Source of the DNA: Spirochaetaceae bacterium
Lineage (GTDB): Bacteria; Spirochaetota; Spirochaetia; WRBN01
Length of the DNA: 32,927 bases
NCBI GenBank assembly: GCA_009784515.1
Contig: WRBN01000010.1
Location: forward strand, 1 to 32,927
Reading direction: 5' to 3'
Below are positions 24,768-30,293 of the stretch, one piece after another (the first letter of the stretch is position 1; each line of letters begins with the position of its first letter). The position numbers were made by a program, and so were the translations under genes. The notes beneath the pieces are model-generated. The model was not told the origin of the DNA and ran no database searches. It saw only the letters and a list, made by a program, of their open reading frames with translations.

Positions 24768-24785
24768 TTAGGCGGAGAGGGAGGG
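24768..24785. repeat. attL-like 18-bp direct repeat
   Basis: TTAGGCGGAGAGGGAGGG is identical to 31378-31395, where it forms the 3' end of tRNA-Ser(GCU). Here it is a detached tRNA fragment with no rest of the gene around it, the usual sign of site-specific integration. Confidence 0.82.
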
Positions 24786-24847
24786 CACTGCATACTAGCA
24801 TTTACTCTCAAAAACCACCCTATAGATACTTGTTAGCACCTGTGGCT

Positions 24848-24876
24848 ATAATAAAGTATTTATAGAATTTTGTCAA
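24848..24876 (-). promoter_or_regulatory. Outward promoter of the element, towards tRNA-Arg
   Basis: On the minus strand TTGACA (24876-24871) and TATTAT (24853-24848) are 17 bases apart. Transcription would begin near 24841, cross the attL repeat and enter tRNA-Arg about 110 bases on. Confidence 0.75.
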
Positions 24877-24879
24877 CAG

Positions 24880-24897
24880 GTGAACAGTTCACTTTTT
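24880..24897. repeat. Palindrome and left subterminal inverted repeat
   Basis: GTGAACAGTTCAC (24880-24892) is a palindrome just upstream of the outward -35. Its right part extends to GTTCACTTTTT (24887-24897), the inverse of AAAAAGTGAAC at 31301-31311 near the other end. It could be a recombinase arm site or a regulator site. Confidence 0.5.
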
Positions 24898-24923
24898 TAA
24901 AAAAAATACCTAAGCGGCTATTT

Positions 24924-25139
24924 TCAAAAAAGTTTAGAGCGTATTAAATCACTTAATGTGCTAAATCCTAGTTCTTTTTGCCGTTCTTCTAATGCTTTGC
25001 GCTCATCTTGGCTTACCCTGACTTGTATAAAAAATCTAGGTTTTGGTGTTCGGCCTTTGGCTGGTTCTTTATTTTTCGAGCCTTCCGGTCTCCCAGCACC
25101 CTCACGCTTACCGCCGTGTTTACTTACTTTTTTTTCCAT
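24924..25139 (-). CDS. Ribbon-helix-helix DNA-binding protein
   Basis: The 71-residue protein has a basic, flexible N-terminus with HGGKREGAGRPEGSKNK, common in phage and plasmid regulators. A C-terminal ribbon-helix-helix follows: strand FFIQVRVS, helix QDERKALEERQKELG, helix STLSDLIRSKLF. Such proteins bind palindromic operators as dimers. It is the last gene of a minus-strand group behind the promoter at 25395-25423, whose flanking AAAAAGTGC palindrome is a plausible autoregulatory operator. Its start overlaps the 27-residue membrane peptide by 16 bases. The specific family is not recognised. Confidence 0.72.
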   Translation of the reverse strand: MEKKVSKHGGKREGAGRPEGSKNKEPAKGRTPKPRFFIQVRVSQDERKALEERQKELGFSTLSDLIRSKLF

Positions 25140-25207
25140 CTTATCACCATTATTAAAATTAACACACTAATTACTAAGTTGGCTACTAATAATATATCTA
25201 AAAACAT
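25124..25207 (-). CDS. 27-residue single-helix membrane peptide
   Basis: The ATG at 25207 follows AAAGGAG by about 9 bases. The peptide begins MFLDILLVANLVISVLIL, continues with one hydrophobic stretch and ends in the basic tail RWKKK. The gene overlaps the start of the ribbon-helix-helix gene by 16 bases in another frame. The clear ribosome-binding site and membrane-peptide design (hydrophobic core, cationic end) make it likely real. A small type I toxin-like peptide, a pinholin-like peptide or a regulator of a membrane enzyme are all possible. Confidence 0.5.
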   Translation of the reverse strand: MFLDILLVANLVISVLILIMVIRWKKK

Positions 25208-25275
25208 AGTTGACTTTCTCCTTTTTATGGTTTATTATGGCAGTGGGAAGTTGCCCTCCCACCTTTGTACCTTAG

Positions 25276-25371
25276 CTACCGCTTACTTTTAAAGTAAACT
25301 ATAATTAAGGTTAAAATATTTACCGCTACTAGTAATAGCGGTAAAACTTCTCTGAACTCTTCGTTCATCAT
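25276..25371 (-). CDS. 31-residue single-helix membrane peptide
   Basis: A very strong ribosome-binding site (AAGGAGGG) precedes a double ATG (25371, 25368), and a consensus promoter lies 24 bases upstream of the start. The peptide has an acidic N-terminus (MMNEEFRE), one hydrophobic helix (VLPLLLVAVNILTLIIVYF) and a basic end KSKR. It resembles the next peptide downstream at 25124 in layout though not in sequence. It is the first gene after the promoter, so it is probably well expressed when derepressed. Its function is unknown. Confidence 0.58.
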   Translation of the reverse strand: MMNEEFREVLPLLLVAVNILTLIIVYFKSKR

Positions 25372-25394
25372 TGCCCTACCCTCCTTATAAGATA

Positions 25395-25445
25395 AGTATA
25401 GCACTTTTGATTTATATTGTCAAGCACTTTTTTATCAAAAAGTGC
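25395..25445 (-). promoter_or_regulatory. Strong promoter with flanking operator palindrome
   Basis: On the minus strand TTGACA (25423-25418) and TATACT (25400-25395) are 17 bases apart. Directly upstream of the -35 is the palindrome GCACTTTTT-N4-AAAAAGTGC (25424-25445), and a third half-site GCACTTTT (25401-25408) adjoins the -10. The three half-sites suggest repressor control, perhaps by the ribbon-helix-helix protein of the same operon. Confidence 0.72.
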
Positions 25446-25483
25446 GAAATTCTTAAGAAATTTTTAAGCCGCTATAAAGTAAT

Positions 25484-25512
25484 AAAAAACCCTGCCATAA
25501 AAGCAGGGTTTA
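25484..25512 (-). terminator. Terminator of the lysis operon
   Basis: The stem AAACCCTGC/GCAGGGTTT with a 7-base loop is followed by T's on the minus strand, just after the o-spanin stop. Confidence 0.8.
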
Positions 25513-25522
25513 AATAGTTATT

Positions 25523-25780
25523 TTATTTACTATGCGCCGCTACAAAAGCCTGTAAATCTACTAAATAATTGTGTAATCTAACAGCGTCTTCCAAACTGAG
25601 CCATGCTCCTGCCTCACCATTAAATTCACACTCATGCCAAGTAATAGCGGGTGATATAGGCGGTGGTAATAATGGGCGGGTGCTGCTAATTATCGGGGTT
25701 GAACAGGCCATTAAGGTTGCTAACCACATTAGTAGTAGTGGTAGCAGCTTTGGCCTTGTTAGCTTCATTTTGTAACTCAT
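25523..25780 (-). CDS. Putative o-spanin (Rz1-like outer-membrane lipoprotein)
   Basis: The ATG at 25780 has AGGAG 8 bases upstream. The 85-residue product has a basic N-terminus, a hydrophobic stretch (LLPLLLMWLATLMAC) with lipobox LMAC, then a Pro-rich mature part (STPIISSTRPLLPPPISPAI) as in Rz1. Its first 95 bases lie inside the i-spanin gene in another frame, the classic Rz/Rz1 arrangement. In Gram-negative phages the two span the periplasm and fuse the membranes in the last step of lysis. It is the last gene of the lysis group and is followed by a terminator. Spanins have little sequence conservation, so the call rests on architecture. Confidence 0.7.
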   Translation of the reverse strand: MSYKMKLTRPKLLPLLLMWLATLMACSTPIISSTRPLLPPPISPAITWHECEFNGEAGAWLSLEDAVRLHNYLVDLQAFVAAHSK

Positions 25781-25940
25781 TTGCGCGCTCCTGTTGTTGT
25801 TTGCTGGCCGTTTGTTTGGCCTGTAGTTGCTGCACATCTTTTTTGGCCTGCGTACCCTGCTGTAACTTTTTACCTAGTATAACCAGCGCAATGCCCACAA
25901 TGGCCATTAGTGCAGCTTTAATCTTTTTTAGCATTTTCAC
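25686..25940 (-). CDS. Putative i-spanin (Rz-like inner-membrane protein)
   Basis: The 84-residue protein has one N-terminal membrane helix (IKAALMAIVGIALVILG) and then a long charged, Gln/Lys-rich coiled coil (GTQAKKDVQQLQAKQTASKQ, RANELQNEANKAKA), the usual form of phage Rz. It overlaps the holin by 23 bases upstream and contains the start of the o-spanin gene in another frame. The paired lipoprotein at 25523 supports the spanin call. Confidence 0.7.
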   Translation of the reverse strand: MKMLKKIKAALMAIVGIALVILGKKLQQGTQAKKDVQQLQAKQTASKQQQERANELQNEANKAKAATTTTNVVSNLNGLFNPDN

Positions 25941-26142
25941 CCTCTTTGCAGCTTTTAATAGCTACACCCACTTTAGATATATCCACCCCCACAAAAGCGG
26001 CAGCAACAAAGGTAGCAGCCATAATCACCTCGCTCATGGGTAAATCGATAATGCCCATCGCCTTTAGTATTAGCCCTAGTAGTACAGCCACTACAGCCAT
26101 TACCTTGCAAGTTATATTAATGGTATTTGCTTTTAGCGCCAT
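25918..26142 (-). CDS. Putative holin
   Basis: The 74-residue protein has two hydrophobic segments (about 11-31 and 38-60) joined by a short turn, and a charged C-terminal tail (KSCKEGENAKKD), the plan of class II holins. It lies 2 bases after the coiled-coil membrane protein and overlaps the i-spanin start, as in a lysis cassette. Holins form the inner-membrane lesions that let the endolysin out at a set time. The call depends on size, topology and position. Confidence 0.62.
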   Translation of the reverse strand: MALKANTINITCKVMAVVAVLLGLILKAMGIIDLPMSEVIMAATFVAAAFVGVDISKVGVAIKSCKEGENAKKD

Positions 26143-26144
26143 TT

Positions 26145-26501
26145 TTAACCTCCTACATTCATTAGGTAAAATCTATGCATATAGTTAATTAATAAATTAG
26201 CAGCCATGATAAAGCTGGCTACAGTTATAACAAGTTTTATAATATTGCTTGGTTTAAATTTATCTTTAAATCTATCTATGCGTATATGCAAATTAGATAT
26301 AGCAGTTTCAATATTATTTATGCGGCTTTTAACATCGCCTTTGCTGGTGTCAGTAATCTGCAATTCTAATTTTTCAACTTTACCAATAATCCCATTACTT
26401 GTTTTTTGCGTATTATTAATAATATCTATGCCTAAAACTTGCTCTAGGTGCATAATTCTTAGTAATAAATCATCATACTTACATTTATCGCATAAGCTCA
26501 T
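26145..26501 (-). CDS. Coiled-coil protein with C-terminal membrane helix, XhlA-like
   Basis: The 118-residue product has an N-terminal Cys pair (SLCDKCKYDD), a coiled-coil region (VEKLELQITDTSKGDVKSRI, then NIETAISNLHIRIDRFKDK) and one C-terminal hydrophobic helix (IIKLVITVASFIMAANLLI). This layout is like phage XhlA/hemolysin-type lysis accessory proteins. It sits between the putative endolysin (2-base gap) and holin (2-base gap) in one operon. It may be a second holin component or an antiholin. Similarity is by layout, not sequence. Confidence 0.55.
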   Translation of the reverse strand: MSLCDKCKYDDLLLRIMHLEQVLGIDIINNTQKTSNGIIGKVEKLELQITDTSKGDVKSRINNIETAISNLHIRIDRFKDKFKPSNIIKLVITVASFIMAANLLINYMHRFYLMNVGG

Positions 26502-26503
26502 AG

Positions 26504-26959
26504 TTAATTAATTATCTTTCGTAGTAAATCAATACGATTAATACCAAGTAACTCTAAATTATAACTAGCCGGTTTTTGGTAGGGATTATACTCTTTGCCA
26601 TTATTTAATAGTGTAAAGTGGCTAGCAAAATTTGTAGCATACCTAATGATGGCCGTATCATAGCCCGCCATATCCAATAATTGCTGAATATTATCATATT
26701 TAATTTCTATCCGACTTCGCCATCTGTATTTACTTTGCACAGCCTCTAAAATTCCATCATAACTATTAACAAAGGCTTTTAGCTGTTTATTCTCCGTTAT
26801 ATGGCCAAGCTCTACGCAACCTTTGTACATGGCGTTAATGGCAGCGTGGCTTAGGTTGGCAAAATCTTCACGGGTGGCTACCAAGCTTAGGAATAGGCAG
26901 CCATGCGTATAAATGCTAGGGTTATGTATTTTAAACCATTCGTCTGTTTGTTTTACCAT
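26504..26959 (-). CDS. Putative cysteine-peptidase endolysin (papain/C39-like)
   Basis: The 151-residue product has a Cys-containing segment THGCLFLSLVATREDF near residue 20 and a later His segment NFASHFTLLNNGKEYNPYQ near 110-130. This order, Cys in a 'GCxxxS' helix start and His followed by an Asn or Asp-Pro-Tyr, is that of papain/C39-like peptidases. Placed first in the lysis operon, it probably cuts the peptide part of peptidoglycan. AAGGAG precedes the ATG, and a TTGCCA-17-TATAAT promoter is upstream. No signal peptide is seen, so export would depend on the holin. The catalytic assignment is by eye and not certain. Confidence 0.55.
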   Translation of the reverse strand: MVKQTDEWFKIHNPSIYTHGCLFLSLVATREDFANLSHAAINAMYKGCVELGHITENKQLKAFVNSYDGILEAVQSKYRWRSRIEIKYDNIQQLLDMAGYDTAIIRYATNFASHFTLLNNGKEYNPYQKPASYNLELLGINRIDLLRKIIN

Positions 26960-26991
26960 TATGCAACTCCTTGCAAATTTTTCTAGCTACC

Positions 26992-27020
26992 ATTATAATA
27001 TTTTTTAATTTACTTGGCAA
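26992..27020 (-). promoter_or_regulatory. Promoter of the lysis operon
   Basis: On the minus strand TTGCCA (27020-27015) and TATAAT (26997-26992) are 17 bases apart, about 33 bases before the first ATG at 26959. Confidence 0.68.
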
Positions 27021-27087
27021 AATAAAAGTTTGCAAGCAACGGCATGATAATGGCTACTTACCAGTTACTTAGTTTTTGCTCTTAAAC

Positions 27088-27110
27088 AAAAACCGCCCAA
27101 AGAGGGCGGC
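27088..27110 (-). terminator. Terminator of the antirepressor gene
   Basis: The stem CCGCCC/GGGCGG with a 5-base loop is followed on the minus strand by five T's, after the stop at 27134. Confidence 0.8.
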
Positions 27111-27133
27111 TAAACTTAAGCCAGCCTCTTTAG

Positions 27134-27785
27134 CTAAAAAGCCAATTCAGCGGCCTTTCTTTTGGGTAAGGCCTTAGGCTTTTTAAGCCGTTCATGGGCA
27201 AACAAAAAGCTATCGGTAAACTCGTGGTTCTTTAAGGCCTGCTCATAGCAAAGCATAGCCAGTTCGTGGTAAACATTAAGCTGTTTATTTGGCGGTAAGC
27301 TTACCATACCCATAAGTAACTCTATAAAAAACTCACTGTTAAACTGGTCATCACTGCTCACAGCACGGCTAATGCCTAAATAATCAAGTGGTATAGTAGT
27401 ACCATTAACCTGCTTTCTTGCCCTGTTTAAGGCAAAGCTAACCAAAGCGTGCATATCTAGCTTTTTAGCCGCCTCATAGCCGTTTATGGCTTTTTTATCG
27501 GCTAGCTGTTTTTTGCACTCTATAAAGTAAAGCCGTGCTTGCTTGCCCTTTTCGCTGTTGGCCAGCATACACAGTTGCTTAGCACAATCGATGGTGAGGA
27601 GATATTCTTTTGAAGGGCGACCGCCTGTACTTTTTCTTAAATTTAAGAAAAAGTCAAAATTTTCAATAAACCCATAAGGTTTAAATACTTGATTTATCCA
27701 ATCAGGAAATTTAGTTGCTACCTCCAGCCTCGTGTAGCTCTCTTGCGTCTACTTTATTGCCTGTAATTTTAATAATATTATTCAT
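27134..27785 (-). pseudogene. AntA/AntB-type phage antirepressor, frameshifted
   Basis: The ATG at 27785 (after AAAAGGAG) opens MNNIIKITGNKVDARELHEAG, the usual AntA/KilA-type start, but the frame then stops. In another frame it continues at once as VATKFPDWINQVFKPYGFI, STGGRPSKEYLLTID, CAKQLCMLANSEKGKQARLYFIECKKQL and on to the stop at 27134. The AntA block (...LHEFLEV.T.F.DWI...) therefore spans a frameshift at about 27721-27727. Restoring two bases there (GCT-TTG-GAG-GTA) would read ALEVATKF, so a 2-base deletion is likely. Antirepressors block the phage repressor and start lytic genes. A truncated C-terminal protein (27134-27568) could still be made. Confidence 0.75.
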
Positions 27786-27818
27786 GTTTTTACTCCTTTT
27801 TTAGCTTTATTATCCTAT

Positions 27819-27884
27819 TTGTCTATATTATGCCTTATTTTCAATATTATCAATATAGACAATAAGGTTTTTTTATGATAATAT
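27819..27884. promoter_or_regulatory. Divergent promoter/operator switch
   Basis: Leftward promoter: TTGATA (27853-27848), 17 bases, TAATAT (27830-27825). Rightward promoter: TAGACA (27856-27861), 17 bases, TAATAT (27879-27884). An 11-bp inverted repeat, TTGTCTATATT (27819-27829) and AATATAGACAA (27852-27862), covers the leftward -10 and both -35 boxes. A regulator bound there would control both directions. Confidence 0.7.
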
Positions 27885-27892
27885 AGCCATAT

Positions 27893-28102
27893 ATGAGAGA
27901 AGAAAGTATTGAAAAACATTATTCACCCGAAGAGGTATCGCAGTTGCTTGGCGGTAAGCCATCAGGCAAAACAATTATTCGTATGATAGATAGTGGTAAA
28001 ATAGAGGCTACGGATACTAATAGTAATACTAATGGCAAAAGACGTAGATATGTCATGTCTGCCGAAGCTGTGCGTAAAGCTTTTCCATACTTTAAGGGAT
28101 AA
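27893..28102 (+). CDS. Small helix-turn-helix protein (MerR/excisionase type)
   Basis: The 69-residue protein has a MerR/Xis-like winged helix: YSPEEVSQLLGGKPSGKTII, RMIDSGKIEATDT, then a basic wing NGKRRRYVMSAEAVRKAF. Proteins of this kind act as excisionases or as small transcription regulators in mobile elements. The ATG has no ribosome-binding site and lies 8 bases after the -10 box, so the message is probably leaderless. It is divergent from the antirepressor across the operator region and is the best local candidate for the regulator that binds it. Confidence 0.7.
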   Translation: MREESIEKHYSPEEVSQLLGGKPSGKTIIRMIDSGKIEATDTNSNTNGKRRRYVMSAEAVRKAFPYFKG

Positions 28103-28126
28103 TATAGAGGTAAAAACAAATAAAAT

Positions 28127-28804
28127 ATGAAGAAATTAATATTAATTATTTATGTTATTGCATTAAATAGTTGTGGTATTTTGATGTATAGTACTCATTC
28201 GCCACAAGCTTTAGAAAGACAAGCCCAAATTGAACGCGAAAGGCAAGCCGAAATAGATAGGCAGGCAGAGCAAAGAATAATTGAAGCTGAAAGAAGACAG
28301 AGTGAACAACAACGGCAAGCTGAAGAGCGTAGGATTGATGAAGAGATAAGACGTACAGAGGCTTTGGTGATAATTGCTGAATGGCAGAGAATAGTACGTG
28401 AAGATATGCCTAACTTAATTAGACAAATACCTTTAAGTATTGCTGAACTAAATTTAATTAGCAATGAGATAGAAGTTATTTGGCAGGCGGCTAGTAATCA
28501 AACTGCAAGAGCAAGATTGAGCAGAGAAGATAAAGAGAATGCTAGGAGACAACTTAATACTTTAGAAACACGTATTGGAGTAGTTCAACAATTAGGTAAC
28601 GTGCCTATAATAGAAATTGACATAGCCGAACGTTTAGAAAGATCACAAGGTTTTAGTGGAAATGTAGATATCGGCAATGGTAGACACTATTGGTTTAGTA
28701 ATGAAGAATGGGAAGAAATAGAATGGCGTAAATTAAGTGAAGTAAGAAATATAGCTAGACATTTGAGAGATAGAATAAACCAAACAAGATGGTTGTATAT
28801 TTAG
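28127..28804 (+). CDS. Coiled-coil lipoprotein, cargo of the element
   Basis: The N-terminus MKKLILIIYVIALNSC is a lipoprotein signal with Cys16 as the lipidation site. Residues about 25-75 are a highly charged Glu/Arg/Gln coiled coil (QAQIERERQAEIDRQAEQRI). The C-terminal part is helical and Arg/Glu/Trp-rich (YWFSNEEWEEIEWRKL). I do not recognise the family. Surface lipoproteins carried by prophages can block superinfection or modify the cell surface, but nothing here shows that. After its stop the same frame continues open for 29 more codons. Confidence 0.65.
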   Translation: MKKLILIIYVIALNSCGILMYSTHSPQALERQAQIERERQAEIDRQAEQRIIEAERRQSEQQRQAEERRIDEEIRRTEALVIIAEWQRIVREDMPNLIRQIPLSIAELNLISNEIEVIWQAASNQTARARLSREDKENARRQLNTLETRIGVVQQLGNVPIIEIDIAERLERSQGFSGNVDIGNGRHYWFSNEEWEEIEWRKLSEVRNIARHLRDRINQTRWLYI

Positions 28805-28894
28805 AAAATAACTTCTAACTGTGTAGTAAATAGCTGCCTTAAAGACGAAGAAATTAAATTAGAGTTAGAAAAGCTTGCCGATAAGGGTAAATAG
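28805..28894 (+). pseudogene. Coding remnant in frame after the lipoprotein stop
   Basis: The frame of the lipoprotein continues past its TAG for 29 codons, ending CLKDEEIKLELEKLADKGK and then a stop 8 bases before the toxin start. The C-terminal helix has the look of a real protein end, perhaps an antitoxin tail left by an earlier rearrangement. No start codon or ribosome-binding site is seen. Confidence 0.35.
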
Positions 28895-28901
28895 GCGTAT
28901 A

Positions 28902-29204
28902 ATGAAAGAGTTAATAAAAAGTGATACCTTTATAAAATGGTTTGATAAATTAAAAGATGTTAAAGGTAAAATTATTATAGATAAACATATAACCTATTTA
29001 CAAGATGGTTATGCTAAAGATAATAAAGCCATAGTAAACGGCAATGGTATTTACGAACTACGTATCTTTTATAACGGTTATAGAGTATACTATAAAGAGG
29101 TTAATAACCAAATACTACTACTTTTATGTGGTGGTAACAAGGATAGCCAAACACGTGATATAGAAAAAGCCAAAGATTTGCTTAAAGGTTACGAGGGGTA
29201 CTAA
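28902..29204 (+). CDS. RelE/HigB-like toxin of a toxin-antitoxin module (copy 1)
   Basis: The 100-residue protein belongs to the small 'addiction module killer' group of the RelE/ParE fold, typically ribosome-dependent mRNA nucleases. Signatures are TFIKWFDKLKDVKGKIIIDK, GNGIYELRIFYNGYRVYY and LLLLCGGNKDSQTRDIEKAK. The start is the ATG at 28902. The antitoxin gene follows after 1 base, the toxin-first order usual for this group. A paralogue lies at 29566. Confidence 0.85.
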   Translation: MKELIKSDTFIKWFDKLKDVKGKIIIDKHITYLQDGYAKDNKAIVNGNGIYELRIFYNGYRVYYKEVNNQILLLLCGGNKDSQTRDIEKAKDLLKGYEGY

Positions 29205-29205
29205 A

Positions 29206-29460
29206 ATGGAAAAAGAAAACTTTACTAAATGGGATATGGCCGATAATTTTAAGACTAAAGAAGATGTAATAAACTACATAAAGGTAGCTATAGAAGACAA
29301 TGATTTATATTTTTTGTTTAAAATATTTGAAGCTATAAGCCGCAGTAAATTTGCTAGTGATTTTAACTTAAATAATAATAAACCTAGCTTAGAGCCTTTA
29401 CTTAATACATTAGGTTTTAGTTTAAAATTAGAAAAAATTAACGACTTACAAATGGCATAA
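29206..29460 (+). CDS. Antitoxin partner of the copy 1 toxin
   Basis: The 84-residue protein has the addiction-module antidote layout: FTKWDMADNFKTKEDVINYI, KVAIEDNDLYFLFKIFEAIS, then a degenerate helix-turn-helix region (FNLNNNKPSLEPLLNTLGFS). Its partner precedes it by 1 base. The usual Cro/C1-type helix is shortened, so DNA binding may be weak. The last 16 bases of the gene (29445-29460) are identical to the end of the second antitoxin gene. Confidence 0.78.
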   Translation: MEKENFTKWDMADNFKTKEDVINYIKVAIEDNDLYFLFKIFEAISRSKFASDFNLNNNKPSLEPLLNTLGFSLKLEKINDLQMA

Positions 29461-29563
29461 GCCCATCACCAAAGAGGCTGTTTATAGTACGGAAGCCTTT
29501 GAAGCCATAAAAGATGTAGCGGGCAAAGGCCGCCCAGCCAAAGTAAATATAAAAGAAGAGTAA
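29444..29563 (+). pseudogene. Remnant resembling part of an antitoxin
   Basis: In another frame, overlapping the end of antitoxin 1, runs KWHKPITKEAVYSTEAFEAI and then GKGRPAKVNIKEE before a stop just ahead of the second toxin. The PITKE ... GRPAKV pattern recalls the segment before the ribbon-helix-helix of BrnA-like antitoxins. No start is seen. It is likely what is left of a third antitoxin gene. Confidence 0.4.
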
Positions 29564-29565
29564 CT

Positions 29566-29859
29566 ATGAAAAGGATAAAACGTACTAGTAATTTTGTAAT
29601 GTGGCTTAAAAAGTTAAAAGACTTAAACGGGCAAGCTATTATTGAAAAACGCATAAAACGTTTAGAATTAGGCGATTTTGGCGATAGTAAAGCTATAACT
29701 AATGGTAACGGCATACAAGAATTGCGTATACATTATGGTGGTTATAGAGTATACTATATAGAAAGAGAAGAAGAGATTATTATTCTCTTAGTGGGTGGTG
29801 ATAAAGATAGCCAAACAAGAGATATAGAGCAAGCTAAAAGGTTAGCTAAAAACTATTAA
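29566..29859 (+). CDS. RelE/HigB-like toxin of a toxin-antitoxin module (copy 2)
   Basis: The 97-residue protein is a clear paralogue of the toxin at 28902: SNFVMWLKKLKDLNGQAIIE, GNGIQELRIHYGGYRVYY, then LLVGGDKDSQTRDIEQAKRL. The shared GNGI.ELRI.Y.GYRVYY block contains the conserved Arg and Tyr residues of the fold. GAAGAG lies before the ATG. The matching antitoxin begins 12 bases after its stop. Confidence 0.85.
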   Translation: MKRIKRTSNFVMWLKKLKDLNGQAIIEKRIKRLELGDFGDSKAITNGNGIQELRIHYGGYRVYYIEREEEIIILLVGGDKDSQTRDIEQAKRLAKNY

Positions 29860-29870
29860 GGAGTAACTAA

Positions 29871-30188
29871 ATGAAAGAAATAACACCTGAATACGAACAA
29901 GAGCTTAATGAAGTAGGTTTAACCAAAGAAGATTTAGAGCTAAAAGATTGGGATATAGCTGAAATATTAGATACCAAAGAGCAAGCTTTAGCTCATATAG
30001 ATGTAGCATTAGAAGATAACGATATAGCTTTTTTATATGATGTGTTAGAAGCTTTGCCCCGCAGTAAAGCAGCTAAATATTTTGGGTTAGATAATAACAC
30101 ACAATTAACTATTCCCTTTATATTACAGCTATTTAATAACTTGGGGCTTGGGTTAGCACCTAAAAGTAAAAGCTTACAAATGGCATAA
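29871..30188 (+). CDS. Antitoxin partner of the copy 2 toxin
   Basis: The 105-residue protein has an N-terminal acidic extension (EITPEYEQELNEVGLTKEDL) that copy 1 lacks. The antidote core follows: KDWDIAEILDTKEQALAHID, VALEDNDIAFLYDVLEALPR, SKAAKYFGLDN, and a final helix ending LQMA, as in copy 1. GGAG precedes the ATG. The two antitoxins differ enough that cross-neutralisation is uncertain. Confidence 0.78.
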   Translation: MKEITPEYEQELNEVGLTKEDLELKDWDIAEILDTKEQALAHIDVALEDNDIAFLYDVLEALPRSKAAKYFGLDNNTQLTIPFILQLFNNLGLGLAPKSKSLQMA

Positions 30189-30234
30189 AGGCCCTTACCT
30201 GCTAGGTAATTTTTACTTATAATACATTTATGTC

Positions 30235-30263
30235 TTGACAATGTAGTTTTTGTGGGTTAAAAT
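30235..30263 (+). promoter_or_regulatory. Promoter of the membrane protein at 30294
   Basis: TTGACA and TAAAAT are exactly 17 bases apart. AGGAGAG precedes the ATG at 30294. Confidence 0.75.
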
Positions 30264-30293
30264 ATTTTTATTAATTATCTAGGAGAGTGATTT

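Noticed and set aside
24768-24785. A second, truncated functional tRNA-Ser
   Set aside because: Only the 3' terminal 13 bases of the tRNA are present, with no T-loop, anticodon or D-arm beside them, so it is an att remnant.
27893-28102. Integrase or recombinase for the element
   Set aside because: The protein is a 69-residue winged-helix only, with no tyrosine or serine recombinase catalytic residues; no other gene in 24768-31395 has them either.
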